From Symsagittifera roscoffensis (taxonomy: Eukaryota; Xenacoelomorpha; Acoela; Convolutidae): a stretch of DNA of 64,000 nt. Under the pieces are notes generated by a model. That model did not search any database and was not told the DNA's origin. It saw nothing but the letters and a program-made list of their open reading frames with translations. The translations under genes were made by a program, and so were the position numbers. This document shows, piece by piece, positions 48,140 to 60,876 of this stretch (positions within the stretch are counted from its first letter, which is position 1; each line of letters begins with the position of its first letter). The stretch lies in the NCBI RefSeq assembly GCF_963678635.1, contig NC_087067.1:11639716-11703715 (forward strand), in the 5' to 3' direction.

Positions 48140-48790
48140 TATCTCCTAAATCTATCTTGGTATACGGAAAAAGCTTTTAAACTATTTTTTTAATTGCGAA
48201 TTTGTTAAGGGTTGATAATTCATGTACTTTCCTGTAAATATTGGAGATGAATGGATTACAACGCAATAAAGCAGCTTTTGTATCACCGACTATTCTATAA
48301 TCTATAATATCACTATACATTGTCAAAGAAATGTATTCTTAATTTGTCAAAAGATTATTGAGGATAATTTGGTACTTCTGCACTCATTATAGCCCCTGCT
48401 CGACTTTGTTCTAAAACACAACCAAAATTGTGACTGAAATTAGAACTTTGAATAATAAACACTGATTGATCCTCAGGTAAATGAACGGCTATCTTTCGTG
48501 CAATTTTATCCTTTTATTCTTAAACTCCGAAAAGCTTGAGCACCTAGGCGTTCTCGAATGTTGTTGTTCATGGCTGAACCTATATCAACAATGCTTGAAC
48601 TCAATCCCGGTCTAATATGCATCGGTTCAACCTTTCTTTTCTCCTCGGAACTATCTCTACTATCAGTGAATGAAAACTTTCCCTGGTAACTTTTTGGTGT
48701 AATGAAGGGTTCAATATTTCTGAATTAGTAACCTCCCACTCTCCTTTCAAACGTATTTGCTTAGGTATAAGTTTATACTTAGGTATATTT
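48140..48790 (-). pseudogene. Polinton-like minor capsid (penton) protein remnant
   Basis: A minus-strand frame near 48790 reads KLIPKQIRLKGEWEV...SEI, a typical N-terminal strand of penton-like minor capsid proteins. Further on, in a shifted frame, come SSIVDIGSAMNNNIRERLG (about 48570) and VFIIQSSNFSHNFG (about 48440). Several frameshifts break it. Confidence 0.5.
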
Positions 48791-48899
48791 AAAGACTATC
48801 GTTCGGGTAACAAAAAAATGAAGCGTTAAAAACGAGCTCAATATTAAGAGATTTCATTAGAACTCATGGACAGAAGTTCAATTTAAAAATGTTTTATCT

Positions 48900-50820
48900 T
48901 CAATCTGAATTTTTTCTCAGCTTATTTTCATTAATTCCTTTCAGAATTTCTTCTTTGATGAGATCTCTGATGATGTATGGTGGGAGTTTTTTTGTAGATA
49001 CTGCCCTCAATTCAAAACTTTCATCTGTGAATTGCGGTTTGCATTCCTTTTGAAAAGAAATATCATTAACTGTAAATCTCACACTATATCAAACTTTGAA
49101 TTTTGCTTTCTCAATTGTTTTTCAGAGGTTTTTTGGTTAGAACTGAGAAGAAATCACAATTCTTGACATCTCGAGGTAATTTCCCAATAGATCAATTACT
49201 GCGACAACCGATTGTAGACACAAATTGAGTTAACTCGTGAATGAGCTTCTTCATCGTCTTCTTCATCATCTTCTTCATCATGATCTTCTAAGTCGCGGGA
49301 AATTATTTGTAGCGATTGAATGGCTCTCTATGCAAAGTCGGCTTTTTCTTCTGTCATTGTTGAGTGAAATTGAAGGTCTTTCTCCGTGTAATATTTTCCG
49401 GAAGTTCGCCAATGTTATGTTCCATTATCAAGGTTGTTTTTTCGAGAAATCTTTATTTTTGGAGATTGCAAAGTTTCTTTGCATGTTTTGTTTTCATTGT
49501 ATGAACTCTGTTAAATCGCACAGAAACCAATAAAAATTGACTCCAATGCTTTGAAAGCCAACAAAAGCCAAATCCATACAAAAAATTTCATTGATATAAT
49601 TTGAAAAACCTTGAAGTGTTGTAAACGTCTGATTGGTGGACCAAATTTAGTATACAATATCCTAGTTTGTAAAAATTGTTCTAGATTATTTTTGATAGAC
49701 CACTTGCCTTACTCAAGTTTTGCACAGAATCATACGCAGCTCTACCCCTAGAATACCTTCTGTTGAGTCTTACCTTTTCAAATTTTGAAAAGGATCAAGG
49801 TTCTTCTGTTTTTTGTTTTGGTATTCTTGTTAAAAACAAGTATGAGTGGAATTTTGATTGCTTCCAAAATGGTAAAATAAATAGCTGGAAAATCGGGATT
49901 ACGAAATAGTGAAAATTTAAAATCTACCATAGGTTTTTTGTGTTTTGATTATCTAAAATGATTTCGTCTGACTGACTCAAAATAAAACTAGGAGAAATCT
50001 AGTTAATAGGATGCTTGTTGTTGCTTGTTTTCAACCTTGCAATAACAGCTTTGTAATAGAATCAAAATCTTTTGGTACAATCTCCTATTTTTCTTGCTTT
50101 TGTTCTAATTTTGTTTTTTTTTCTTGGTAGAATACTTTTGACTGATAATCTGAGTAAGGAATTAGAACCAACAGATCCATTCTATGTCAACCATTTAATG
50201 AGAAAAGGAGTGATAGGAGTTATTAGTTGTAAGTATTTAGGCGAACTTAAAATAGTACTCTCTTTATGCTGTTAAGGTCTGCTTCGTGTGATTTCCGAGT
50301 TTTCTCCTCAATTATTTACAACATTACTACATGTTTTTTCGGAGATCCTGTAGCTCGCTTTGTAGCCAAATTGCTAGACATTCGCTGAGAAACTGAATGA
50401 AAAATTTTGGACAATGGAGAATGAATTGTTTTTCAAGTTTTTGGGAAAATGTTTGAAATATTGGGAGTATAGAGACGTAATGTTTGTTCATTGTCCAAAA
50501 ACTTTGTTTCTGTTCCACCTGGTAAATAAAATTTAGATGGAATTTGACCGCTGTTTGTGCAAAATCTTAGCGAATCAACTGTTCTTGGAGTTAAATCAAT
50601 GAGTAAATGACCATAAGGAATAGATGTTGGGTCCTGGTACCACTATTTCAATTCAGATATGAGACCTATGCATTGACTTTGCGTTGACTTATGCATTGAC
50701 TTTTTAAAACTTCTCTTAGTAATTTGAACGAACGAGTGTCTGTATTTTTTTAAATTCTACATCGCTTCCCAATTTTTTGTGAATTTTTTTTTTATTTATT
50801 AAGTTTTGCACTCAATCCCC
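48900..50820. other. Unassigned stretch within the Polinton-like block
   Basis: A short minus-strand frame (48900-49082) with SFELRAVSTKKLPPYIIRDL may be another decayed element gene, but I do not recognise it. The remainder is AT-rich with no supported gene. Confidence 0.35.
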
Positions 50821-50823
50821 ACG

Positions 50824-51194
50824 CAAGGGCGGATCTAGGATTTTCTCGAGGGGGCGGATTTTCAAAAAGTTTCGAAAATTTTGTCGAATTGTTTTTAGGC
50901 CGACCAATAGCCGTTTATTTTTAGGCCGCCAAAATTTTGCAAAAACAGGCCAAAAAAGGCGTTCATAGGCACATTTTGGAATAATTTTACCAAAAAATCG
51001 CGGTTTGTTGGCGCGCGCTCCCCCTCAAAATTAGTATAGATTGGCGCCGTAGGTGCCTTTAGAAAAATTTTAGGTCACTCAGCCAAAAATGGATATCTCA
51101 AATTAGTACAAAGGGGAGATCCTTTGGGTCGGCTGGGGTCTAATCCCTGAGGAGGGGCATCCTCCACCCACGCCCCCTCCTGTATACGCTATTG
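50824..51194 (-). mobile_element. hAT-type MITE, inverted copy
   Basis: It begins CAAGGGCGGATCTAGGATTTT and carries the family interior (GGCGCGCGCTCCCCCTCAAA, then GATCCTTTGGGTCGGC) to a degenerate end near 51194. The flanks TCCCCACG and TCCTCAGT match only in part, so the target duplication is weak. Confidence 0.65.
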
Positions 51195-51196
51195 TC

Positions 51197-51340
51197 CTCA
51201 GTGAAGAGAAAAACCGCTTCACTTTTTTATTTTTGGTCTAAAAACCAGCAAACCAAGCAAGCCCGCATGCCAAAAAGTTAAAAATTAGATATTTTTTATC
51301 CAGAAAAATTAGATTTGACTCTTCTTTTCAGCAGTAATAC
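51197..51340 (+). repeat. Dispersed repeat, copy 2
   Basis: It matches 3394-3530 in the same orientation. Confidence 0.6.
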
Positions 51341-51900
51341 ATTTCACAAACTGCTTGGAATTTGGAAGTTCTTCATAAGAGTCATCAAATATTAATAGGT
51401 ATTTTGGTTCCATTATAGGTAAGATTTTAAATCAGTTCAAAGTCAATTCTTTGGATAATTTAGGTTTTTTTGCATTTTTCCGTAAAAATATTGATAATCT
51501 TGATAAAAACAGAAACTTTTGCCAAAATTGGGTTGAAATGTACCAATTTATAACCGATCAAAAGTAGGATGCAATTTTCTAGATCCACTTGGACCAACTA
51601 GCGAAATAAAAACTCGTTTTTTGCTAGAAATTATTTGATTCATAGCTTTGGAGAGCCTGTGCTTGAATATAACCGACCGTGCCTGAAAAAAATGGTACCC
51701 AAACGGTTTTTTCTTCTCATGTAGTGGATAACCTTTTTCGAACATTTGCACAAACATGTATTAAAACTATGACAAAAATTTGACTTAAGCAAATCTGTTA
51801 CACGTAAGTCTAACGACAACGAACTTCGATGATTCGCTTCATGATTCTCTTCGTTAACAATTTTTTTCAAATTTAATTGCTTGTCACCTTCAACACCCAT
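51330..51900 (-). pseudogene. Polinton-like DNA-packaging ATPase remnant
   Basis: A minus-strand frame carries RVFISLVGPSGSRK (about 51620), a Walker A-like loop in which the Gly and the Ser/Thr around the Lys are altered. About 70 codons later, in another frame, comes YLLIFDDSYEE (about 51400), a Walker B motif. The pair fits an A32/FtsK-type packaging ATPase. It lies on the same strand as the capsid genes, upstream of them, as in Polintons. Frameshifts and the altered P-loop show it is dead. Confidence 0.6.
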
Positions 51901-52540
51901 CTAAACTATGGAATGAAAAATTTGATATTGATTTATTTTTAAGTTTTTAAACACGAGATACTACAAAATGATTAATATGGTTTACAGTTTGTTAAAAAAC
52001 CATCGAATCCATGTTCCGCATGCAAATGCTTTTCTTTCTGCACAGTGAAGAGTTTTTTTCATGAAGAAATGGGTAACTGCTACAGCCCCAATCACGTTCT
52101 TTATCTCTGAAAGTCATATTCTGATACTTTGGGTATGCAAAATCACCCAAGTTTCTTACCTTTTTTCCAAAATTTGCGAAATAATTTTACAATTGTAGTC
52201 ATCTTTTGCAAAAAATCTCCTTTTCTGGAGCTTTTGTTTTTTCCAATGTTCCAATTTCAGTATTTTTTCATAACCACTGCCCCAATTGTTTTCATGATGA
52301 TGCTTTCTAGACCAAGCAGAATGAGATATTAATCTGAGAGGAAGAAAGGAATATCTTACAGTTTGTCCATTTATTAAACTCCTAATACTTTCACTATTTC
52401 CTTTTTAATGCACTCAATTTCAAAACAACCTGTTTACGATAAAAATTTTGTTAAAATGACCAACAATCGAACAAGCATATACAATTGAAGCAAATTTTTT
52501 GATATATAAACAAAAAAGTAACCCAGTCACGTCCCCAGAA

Positions 52541-53126
52541 AACAAGAACTAGGAACTAGGTACAACATAACAATAAACAGGTGCTTTCTAAGTAGTAGAT
52601 TTCACAAATCTAGCTGCATCATGTAGAATTGCATGAAATCTAAAGAGTTTCCTTATCCAATACCACAAAAAGGAAATTTTTGGTTCATTTTTTTCAAATT
52701 TACGTTCCGGTCCGAAACAACACCGGAAGTACAAAAAAAGTAATTTTTCTTTTTGATTTTGATGAAAAGTCATGCTTAATCTATTCAAAAATTCTAGAAA
52801 ATTTATTCAGTTCCCGAACGGTTATTTCTACAAAACAAGAACTAGGAACTAGGTACAACATAACAATAAACAGGTGCTTTCTAAGTAGTAGATTTCACAA
52901 ATCTAGCTGCATCATGTAGAATTGCATGAAATCTAAAGAGTTTCCTTATCCAATACCACAAAAAGGAAATTTTTGGTTCATTCTTTTCAAATTTACGTTC
53001 CGGTCCGAAACAACACCGGAAGTACAAAAAAAGTAATTTTTCTTTTTGATTTTGATGAAAAGTCATGCTTAATCTATTCAAAAATTCGAGAAAATTTATT
53101 CAGTTCCCGAACGGTTATTTCTACAA
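52541..53126 (+). repeat. Tandem duplication of 293 bp
   Basis: Two near-identical copies, 52541-52833 and 52834-53126, differ at only a few bases. The same 66-codon minus-strand frame occurs in both but looks incidental. The low divergence marks a recent duplication or an assembly duplication. Confidence 0.9.
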
Positions 53127-54423
53127 AACAGTTGTCAAAAATGATACAAATTAATTTGAATGTCTCACTTAAGACAATACCGAGAGAAAACACAACCAGT
53201 TTATCATACTCTTTTATTAAAACTGAAACTTTTGATTATTTTTCCAAATGTTTTCTTTCCTTCAACTTTCTATAAGATCTATTTTCTTAAATATCTGAAG
53301 GATAACTTAAATAAACGTAAAGTTTTTTATTATGCAAGGACCACATAAGTTGAGAACTTTGTGAATTCGTACTCAAATCTTGCAATTTTGGTAAATTTTG
53401 AGATTCCAAAAATGTTTGCGAAAATTTATGATGTTTTTTGTTTCTATGACGATATGGAAAAATCACATTTATTTTCAATCTTTAAAATAAAATTTCTCGA
53501 AAAACCACTATTCCAACTGATACTACTCAGCTAAAAAAAATTTTAAAAGATGATTCAAAAGATGAATGTTTGAATTACATGGCTATAATACATTAATTCA
53601 GCAAAGTTTTTGAACATTGAAGTTCTGAACAACCATAAAGTCTTCAGAAGCTTGGGCAAGTTCTTTGTTCATTCAAAGTTTAGTTGACATAGGCAACTTG
53701 CTTCAAGGCTTCATTCTCTTTTGCAGTAAAGAGTCGAATCTGAATGCAGGGTGGTTCACTGACACTGTATTTCTTGATTGCGACCGAGACCTTCCGTTTG
53801 TTGTATGTTGCTATGTCGAACACAGCATGGCCATTCTCAAGTTCATTCAACATAATTGAATCTTTGAGAAAATATGGTTCCAACGTTGGAACGAGTCCAA
53901 GTTTTCATCTTAGTGAATAACAAAATTAACTATTGCTGATATCCTTTCGCCCTGTTTACCACCAAAAATCAAAATATTTTTGCAAAATGTAAAGTTTGGT
54001 TTGATTTTTCTCAGAAAGTACGTAAAAATTTGATTGAGGTTTTTTAAGAGATGCATAAGTTGCTTTGAATTTTTTTACAAGTTTGCAAGAATACTAAAGC
54101 ATTTTTTTTCTATGATGCAAGTTTTTCGTGTTTTTTATAAAAATTTAAGCAAAATCCTAACTCATTGAAAAACGCAAAGTTTTTTTTTGTTAGAAAATTT
54201 TTCTGTTAGAAATTATTAGTATTGATGAGTTCGAGTGCTATTCTCTATTCTAATACTTAATGCATACTGAATACATAATTGCAAACTGCTAAATTAATTT
54301 GATTTTCAATCCGAATGCAAGTTTTTGACAAAGTTTTGATGAAAATCTACCACTTAAATTATATCGTTTGTTTGTTTTTTTTTGTCGTAAAAATAAGAAA
54401 AACTAGTAAAAAGAAAAAATATA
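53127..54423. other. Unassigned AT-rich stretch
   Basis: A minus-strand frame at 53680-53883 (67 codons, with NGHAVFDIATYNKRKVSVAI) has protein-like composition and may be another element gene, but I do not recognise it. Nothing else is supported. Confidence 0.3.
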
Positions 54424-55410
54424 TAAAGCACAAGTCAACAATCAGTTTTTCTACAAATCAGAGAGCGGTCGAGCAGCTGAGTTTTCACAACTTTGCAAGC
54501 TCTCAATGGAGCGCAACGCTAGTCATGCCTCCATCTCCGGTGGTTCACTCGGTGATTCGCTCACTGCAGCCCTTCGTTCAGAAAACCACTCATCCTCTTC
54601 GGTCGTAATTGGATTTTTCACAGATCCTTCTGCTTCCCACGGGAAAAGGAAATCGTTCACAGGTTGAGCCTCATATCAGGCACCTCGGGATAATCCATCC
54701 GAACTTGTTCTGCAATCTGGTACATCATTTATATCGTTGCAATCTGAGTAATGGTGATGGGAACCTGCATCTGACGTTCACTGAAATATTTCCTCATGCT
54801 TTGATCATGTACCACACTTGAATTCGAATATACTTTTGAGCCAAAAAAAATCCCAGAGAATGACTCGAGCACCTTGCTTGTCATCATTTTTGGCAAAAAC
54901 TCGGCCAAGTACGTAAGCTTGTTTTTCTGAACCAAGAAGATCATTTTGAGAACTATATTGAAGTTACTGATTAAAATCAAGAAAGTTGACTGATTTGGAG
55001 CTGAGAGAGGAACTAGCTGACCGTACTAATTTTGGAAATAAAATGACTTTCTCTGAAGAGTGAAGATTGTTTTCATTTCAAATGAGCAAAAAGTTGTAAC
55101 CAATCGAAAGCAAAGTTCAATTTAGTGCATTTTTTACTTTTTTTTTGTTTGTAATCACAAGAAATGTTCATTCACCCTAGGTTGTCTTATCAATTCAGTG
55201 AAAATCTTGATAAGTTCACTTTTAAGGAATCAAAATTTCCAAATGAAAAAAAAAATGTACACAACGGAAATTGTAAAAAACACACCACAGGTTGGTTTCT
55301 GTATAAATAGGAAAAACTGCGTTTTAAGCAATAGAGGCAAGAATTTGAATGAAAGTAGTTTTTTTCAAACTTTTTCATCAGTTCAAATGAATGTTTTGTA
55401 TTAAATCATT
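54424..55410 (+). repeat. 1-kb direct repeat, copy A
   Basis: It matches 60877-61850 in the same orientation at high identity. On the minus strand both copies hold decayed protein-like stretches (ERQMQVPITITQIATI, then a TAA, then YQIAEQVRMDYPEVPDMRL, and an acidic EAEGSV-type stretch). Both share that TAA, so the decay predates the duplication. The coding origin is not recognised; a mobile element is likely. Confidence 0.75.
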
Positions 55411-55424
55411 CTGGTATATCCATA

Positions 55425-58400
55425 CTCAACAAATTCTGGTATATCCATAGGTAGAAAATGGGAGGCACAAAGTAATTAGCTTCCAATTTTCCAAGTTATA
55501 TCCAGACTTAAATAACGAGAAACTTGAAGAAACCTTCAACGAGTGTGCGCGCTTAACCACCGTATGATAAGTTTAAAGAAAAAAAACTAAAATAAATTCG
55601 TTTTATTGGCAGTACAAAACTTCATCGGGATTTTGGAACATTTTCAGACAAAACATAATATCATAAACTTCAATAATCTGCCTCACCAACGTTAAGAAGC
55701 TGCGCAATCTAGCCACAAGAACCGGTAATAGTGTCCTTGAGACAAATTGCTTTTTTTGACGGCCAACCTTAATCAAAGCTGAACCAAATTAGAACCAAAA
55801 AACAGCTAAAATAGGTTGTAAGAGTTTCCAGTTAATTATTACATTGGCTCGTGTGGGACTCAAACCTACGCTGAAATGGTCTTCTAAGTTTCGGTACATA
55901 TAGAATAGTCCGCTCGGCGATTAGCTCTTGTATAGGATTGTATTAAACTTTGTCTTTATATGCATTTAAACTCTAGTTACATTTGCGTTACATCATCCTG
56001 CGCTCCTGAAGGAGGAGCAACCGGATTGAGCTGAACGGTCGGTCGAGTGAGCTCACGCGTTGCCCCGTATTACCAAGGGCGCAATCGTCCTGTCCATAAT
56101 TTAGCTTGAAGATTCGGGCGAGAGGGTAGTACCACTTAAACTATCGGGCTCAATCACCCATACGAGATCGCCTGTCAAAAGCTTGAAATCAGACTGGGTG
56201 TGCCACTTTACTCGCTTATTCAGTGAAGGAACATATTCGCAAAGTCAACAATTGCGCTCGCACGCACCTTTTCTTGTGGTCGAAGCGTTCCCGAGGTGTA
56301 AGCGAAGGAAAGCTTGTGGCATGTTGTCCAAGCAAAACGTGGTTAGTGATTAACACTTCTAACTCACGTGAACCGGTATTAACGAAAGTGATTTGCCTCG
56401 AATTCAAAGCCTGCTCAACTTAGTTTAAGAGTAGTCCCAACACATCTTCGGTGACTCGCCTACTGCCTAGTATGTCGTAAAGCACGCGCTTCACGCTTCG
56501 AAAGAGGTGCTCCCAGGAGCCGCCATAATGGGGTGCGTCCGGTTGGTTAAATTTCCAAGCAACACCTTTGTGTGCTAAAATGGTCAGAGCCATGCCATTC
56601 CAGCTCTTGATGCGGGCAAGTTATTCCTATTCTGCACCAACGAAGTTCGTGCCGTTATCTGACCAGATCGCGCTTGGTGTACCACGACGCGCATTGAACC
56701 GTTCAATGCCCATGACACAAGAACTAGTTTTGAGAGATGGCATAATCTCAAATTGTACAGCCCTAGTGGCGAGGCAAGTGAAAAGAAATCCTCATCTTTT
56801 TTCAGTACTTCTGCGAACCAGAATTTGAAGCGGTCCAAAGTAATCCACACCGCATGATCAAAGGGTGGTTATTGATATCCAAAATGTTCGACAGGTTAAT
56901 CGGACATAATTGCTCTTACGGCTCTATAATTGCTCTTACGGCATGTTACACGTTGATTTTCGATAGACCAAAGTAGTCAACGCATCCCAAGTACTGTGTA
57001 TTTCATATTCAGAACTGAGCGCATTTAATCTAAACCTTGATGAAAATGCTTAATAAGGAGGCTGCGGACCAACAAGCAAACTAGTGTATGACGGGAATCG
57101 AAAAACATTGGTTACTTAGTATCAAACTCGGTATTCAGTTAGCGAACGATCCGTTCAGCGGAGATAGTGATACCAGCGGGACCGATAAATGGAGAGTATG
57201 TTGCGGTTTTGCTACTATTCTTAATAGGTTTGCCAGTGGCGAGTGTTTTCAACTCAACGGGAAAGAATTCCATCTGAGCAAGATGAATTAGTTTTTTTTC
57301 TGCAATATCAAGTTCAGTGGGGTCGGTGATGCGTAAGTACTTACCGCGAAAGTGTTTGTGTGAAGGCAGCATCCTCAGCATAAACGCCATAACTATTTTA
57401 TGTCTCCTATAGCAACAAAATCTTCCCCAATTGAATCCGTGTTTGGGATTTTTGATGGATGATTTTATATACAATTTCGATATCCAAGAAGGAGAGTATG
57501 TCGGAGAACTAGCTCAAGCAAAAATCGGCATCACAAGCAGGACGCTTCAAACGAATGTTTTTGATCACACGTTTGTCGGGTATAAACGGCCAATCAGTAG
57601 TCCTGAGAAGGCTCGGGCCAAAAACCCAGCTGCTCTCCCAGAGGGCTTCCGAAGAAATCCCCTGGTACGGGTATCAGCTGGATTATCGCCGCTTAACACA
57701 TGGTTCCACTCATCAATAGTAGTTGATTCGAGGATTTCCCCGATACGGTTAGCGAGAAATCGGGTAATTTGTCATTGGAGTTTAGCCACTGCTAAACTAT
57801 AGTACTATGTCCACATGTAAACATGATCAATGCTAATGGTAAGTGCTTTCAGTATATCATCTTTAAGCCGCGTGGCAAGCAGAAAAGCTTGAAGCTCTAG
57901 CTTAGGTATAGATAGAGCTTTCATCAGCTCGACGCGAGCTTTACCATAGAAAAGGATATTTGAGTTTTGTGCAAACTCGAGAGTCGTGCACGCAAAAACC
58001 CAACCGCACAGAAAGCGTCTTGCGAGCTATTACGGATCATGTGAAGCTCAATTTGATCGACAGGTCTTAAGAAAAAACAGCGGGAAATAGTCAGTTGCCC
58101 TAACTGTGGGATATCGGAGTGCCATTCGCGAAACATTTTTCTGATGTCTTCCGATATTTGGTTATCCCAACTTTGGCCAATAATTTTCCTAATATCTTTA
58201 AGCAAAAGACGGGCCGTAACTGTATCAGGAGCCACTAAACCAATAAGTTCAAACACAGAAGAGACGAAACTCAAGACGGTTCGTTGAGTTATTGCCTTAT
58301 CGAAAGGATGATCCACACCTCTGCTTGAAACCAATGAGTCCTTCACATGGTCCGCTTTAAGACCTAAGACGTGTGATGATTGCTCGGCACCGTTACATAT

Positions 58401-58500
58401 TTCTTTGATGGGTGAAGACGGGGTTTCGCAAACCACGGGGTTCATTGCTAAAATAATTTCATCGGCATTAGTGACAAATTTATTCAAATGAAATCCTCCT
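55425..58500 (-). pseudogene. pol: BEL/Pao retrotransposon, 5'-truncated, copy A
   Basis: Minus-strand reading gives a BEL/Pao pol tail. Region 58487-57924 has VTNADEI, then QRTVLSFVSSVFELIGLVAP and WDNQISEDI, the link between RT and RNase H. RNase H traces with DHVYMWT lie near 57810. A NPADTRTRG stretch (about 57670) precedes the integrase. The integrase zinc region with SPFIGPAGI lies near 57180, and HYGGSWEHLFRSVKRVL near 56510. A region with LNSRQITFV lies at 56407, and the C-terminal WVIEPDS part near 56140. The RT core is missing: the element stops at 58500. Stops and frameshifts are frequent. The 3' end, probably with a 3' LTR, is near 55425. Confidence 0.85.
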
Positions 58501-59502
58501 AATTAATTAATTAACGAAACCAAACTTAATTAACGAAACCAAATCACTGCTAGCTTTACATGCATGTGTAATTTTTTAATACGAATCCAAAAAAAAATGT
58601 CCGTGTGATAATTTTCATTACGACTGATGCGGCCTCAGGATATGTGGACTATTATCCTTTGCTGTTTTGTTTCGCAAGGCGAAATTGGCGCATGAAAGCG
58701 AATACCGTGAGCCGAATATATGGCGAGTGTACTGGTGAACTACCACGTCGGAAATGGTATCCTACCGCCACAAAAAAAAACAGCTCGAAATTTGATCGCG
58801 GGCGAGCACTCCTACCTGGAGGAACATATCCTCTATATCCCCAAAGACGGCGTATTTGTGTTGACGTTTCTGTCGCTATAATTAACATTGTTCTGGGGTG
58901 TGATCTTCGAAAAATTGAGATTGAAGAGTATCAAAATTTCTAGGCACATAAAAGCAATACTTTTCTGTGTACCACAGCAAATTTGATAACGATTCAAGGA
59001 AAAGTAGAAAAGTTTGATATCGTGGAGCAATGTACCCAAGAACGTCAAAACGAAAATTGGAGATTCAAGTTGATCACTACAGTAACCATTTCGCTCAAAA
59101 AAACCAATGGGATGTCCGGACTCTGTCTTAGCTGAGCTTTTACTACGCCAGAGGCAAATGAATTCTCTTTTATCTAACCAAGACAATGAACCATACAAAA
59201 CAATGGTGTCTTTCCCGCGCATTAGCCATATACATGAACGGACAAATCGGCTCTCAAGCTTCTAGACATTTTACAGAATTTTTTTAGTGGAGTTTCCGTT
59301 GAAGACTTACCTTTTGTCGAGAAAAATGTGCAGAGAAACAATTGATGTAGGATTTTGTTATCCAAGAAATATATGTAGGAGAACTAGCTCAAAGAGTTAT
59401 TTGAAGATTTGAGAAAACAACAAAACTACTGAGATTCAACAATCGTATCATTTACACAAATGATATTTAACATATTCTTCAAATGTTTTCAGTGCCCTAG
59501 CT
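58501..59502. other. Unassigned stretch after the truncated BEL/Pao element
   Basis: It begins with a short tandem repeat (TTAATTAACGAAACCAAA, twice, 58503-58543). A minus-strand frame of 129 codons (58833-59222) shows no known motif. No gene is supported. Confidence 0.35.
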
Positions 59503-60420
59503 GTGACATCTCAAATTAGATCGCTTAGTAAACATATCCCTAGATGTAAGGATAGAGTGATGCATATTTACCCAAAAAAGGTGTTTGAGTTTTTGAATGA
59601 TCCAGCAGTTTTTGATTTTGAGTCGGTTTGCGTTCCTAAAGAAAAACTAAAAGAAATAGAAACTACAACTTGGATTGAAAAAATTGTTCCAATTTCAGTC
59701 TTTATATCATCGAATCTGATTGATGAACCCATCTTTTTGTACAATAAGGATCCACAGAACTTGATTATTGAGTTTGTAAGCAACCTCGAACTGATAGCTG
59801 AGGAAACTAAGCTGGAGATATAAACAAAATTTTATGATATTAAAGTTGTTGTCAGTGAAAGAGTGAAAAAGATTTTTGATCAGCTGACCAAACGAGGTAA
59901 AAACGGTCCAAGTAACAAATTTGAAAAACAATACGAATGCCTTGAAAACTTAGAAGAAGCAGATATGTCAACACAATTCCTGCGAATTCAAAAAAATCAA
60001 CGAAGTGATTTGAAACAACATCTGAAGAGATCGTAAAAACTTCACCTATTTTTTGATCAAATTCTACTCAATCCCTCATTTGATTCGCGTTAAAGATCAG
60101 GAAACATCAGTCATCACAAAAAGAACAATTTTAAATCTTTCAAGTTCGGAGATGTACAAACTCTCGACATAATGAAATTTCTGGGTAGAGCAACAACTCT
60201 GGACTTCTTCCTAAGAACCTATCAAGGTAGCGAAACGAAAATATTCTTCCCAATGAGAGGTTTGACAATCTAGACAAACTTGATTTTCCCGAATAGCCAC
60301 CATATGGAGCCTTTTTCAGTAAATTTAGAAACAACAACCCTCTAAAAAAAATTTATTGACAAGAATCATGATTTAGTGGATTCAACAATCCAAAAGCGTC
60401 CAACTTGCATAGTTTTTAAC
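59503..60420 (+). pseudogene. Family-B DNA polymerase remnant (exonuclease region), Polinton-like
   Basis: The frame 59503-59823 reads SKHIPRCKDRVMHIYPKK, then FDFESVCVP, which carries the D-x-E of the 3'-5' exonuclease I motif, then TTTWIEKIVPISVFISSNL and PIFLYNKDPQNLI. After stops and frameshifts, similar sequence continues: FKFGDVQTLDIMKFLG near 60140 and SETKIFFPMRG near 60230. The order fits the N-terminal half of the protein-primed polymerase type found in Polintons. The palm domain with its catalytic aspartates is not seen. It is on the strand opposite to the capsid module. Confidence 0.6.
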
Positions 60421-60876
60421 AAACTTGTTCGTCTGAAAACTTTTTGACCGGGGGTTTTTGCATTGAAATAGAAAAGGTTAGGGCTTTTGAGCTCGGATCG
60501 ATAATTTTCAGTTCATTAGGACAAAAATTCCAAAAAAATAGCACAAGAATTGCAGGCTGAACCTATAAGTTTGAAAATTTTTTGAGTCTTGACTTTAGAA
60601 TCGTTTTATAATTTGATACCGTTTTAATCATAAATGACCATTTTGTGAGGTTAATCCCATTTCGGTTCATAAAGCTTTTTTCGGAAAACCCTAATACCCA
60701 TCCCAAAAAGTAGTAACTATTGAATACGGAAATAGTAAAAATTGAATATTTTACTGACAACGAGGAAGGGTGTAGGAATTTTGTAAAGAACAAATAAGTC
60801 GAAATTATTAATCTAGTAAGAAAGGTCCCAATTTTGTCATCCCGAGGGGTCCCAATTTTGCTAGTAGAAAAATTAT

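Noticed and set aside
46516-53126. Short regularly spaced repeats that might look like a CRISPR array
   Set aside because: The sequence is eukaryotic. The repeats are one 293-bp duplication and scattered MITEs, with no repeat-spacer pattern.
54609-54821. Plus-strand frame of 70 codons, conserved at 61062-61274
   Set aside because: It is conserved only because the whole 1-kb block is duplicated. The minus strand reads more like decayed protein.
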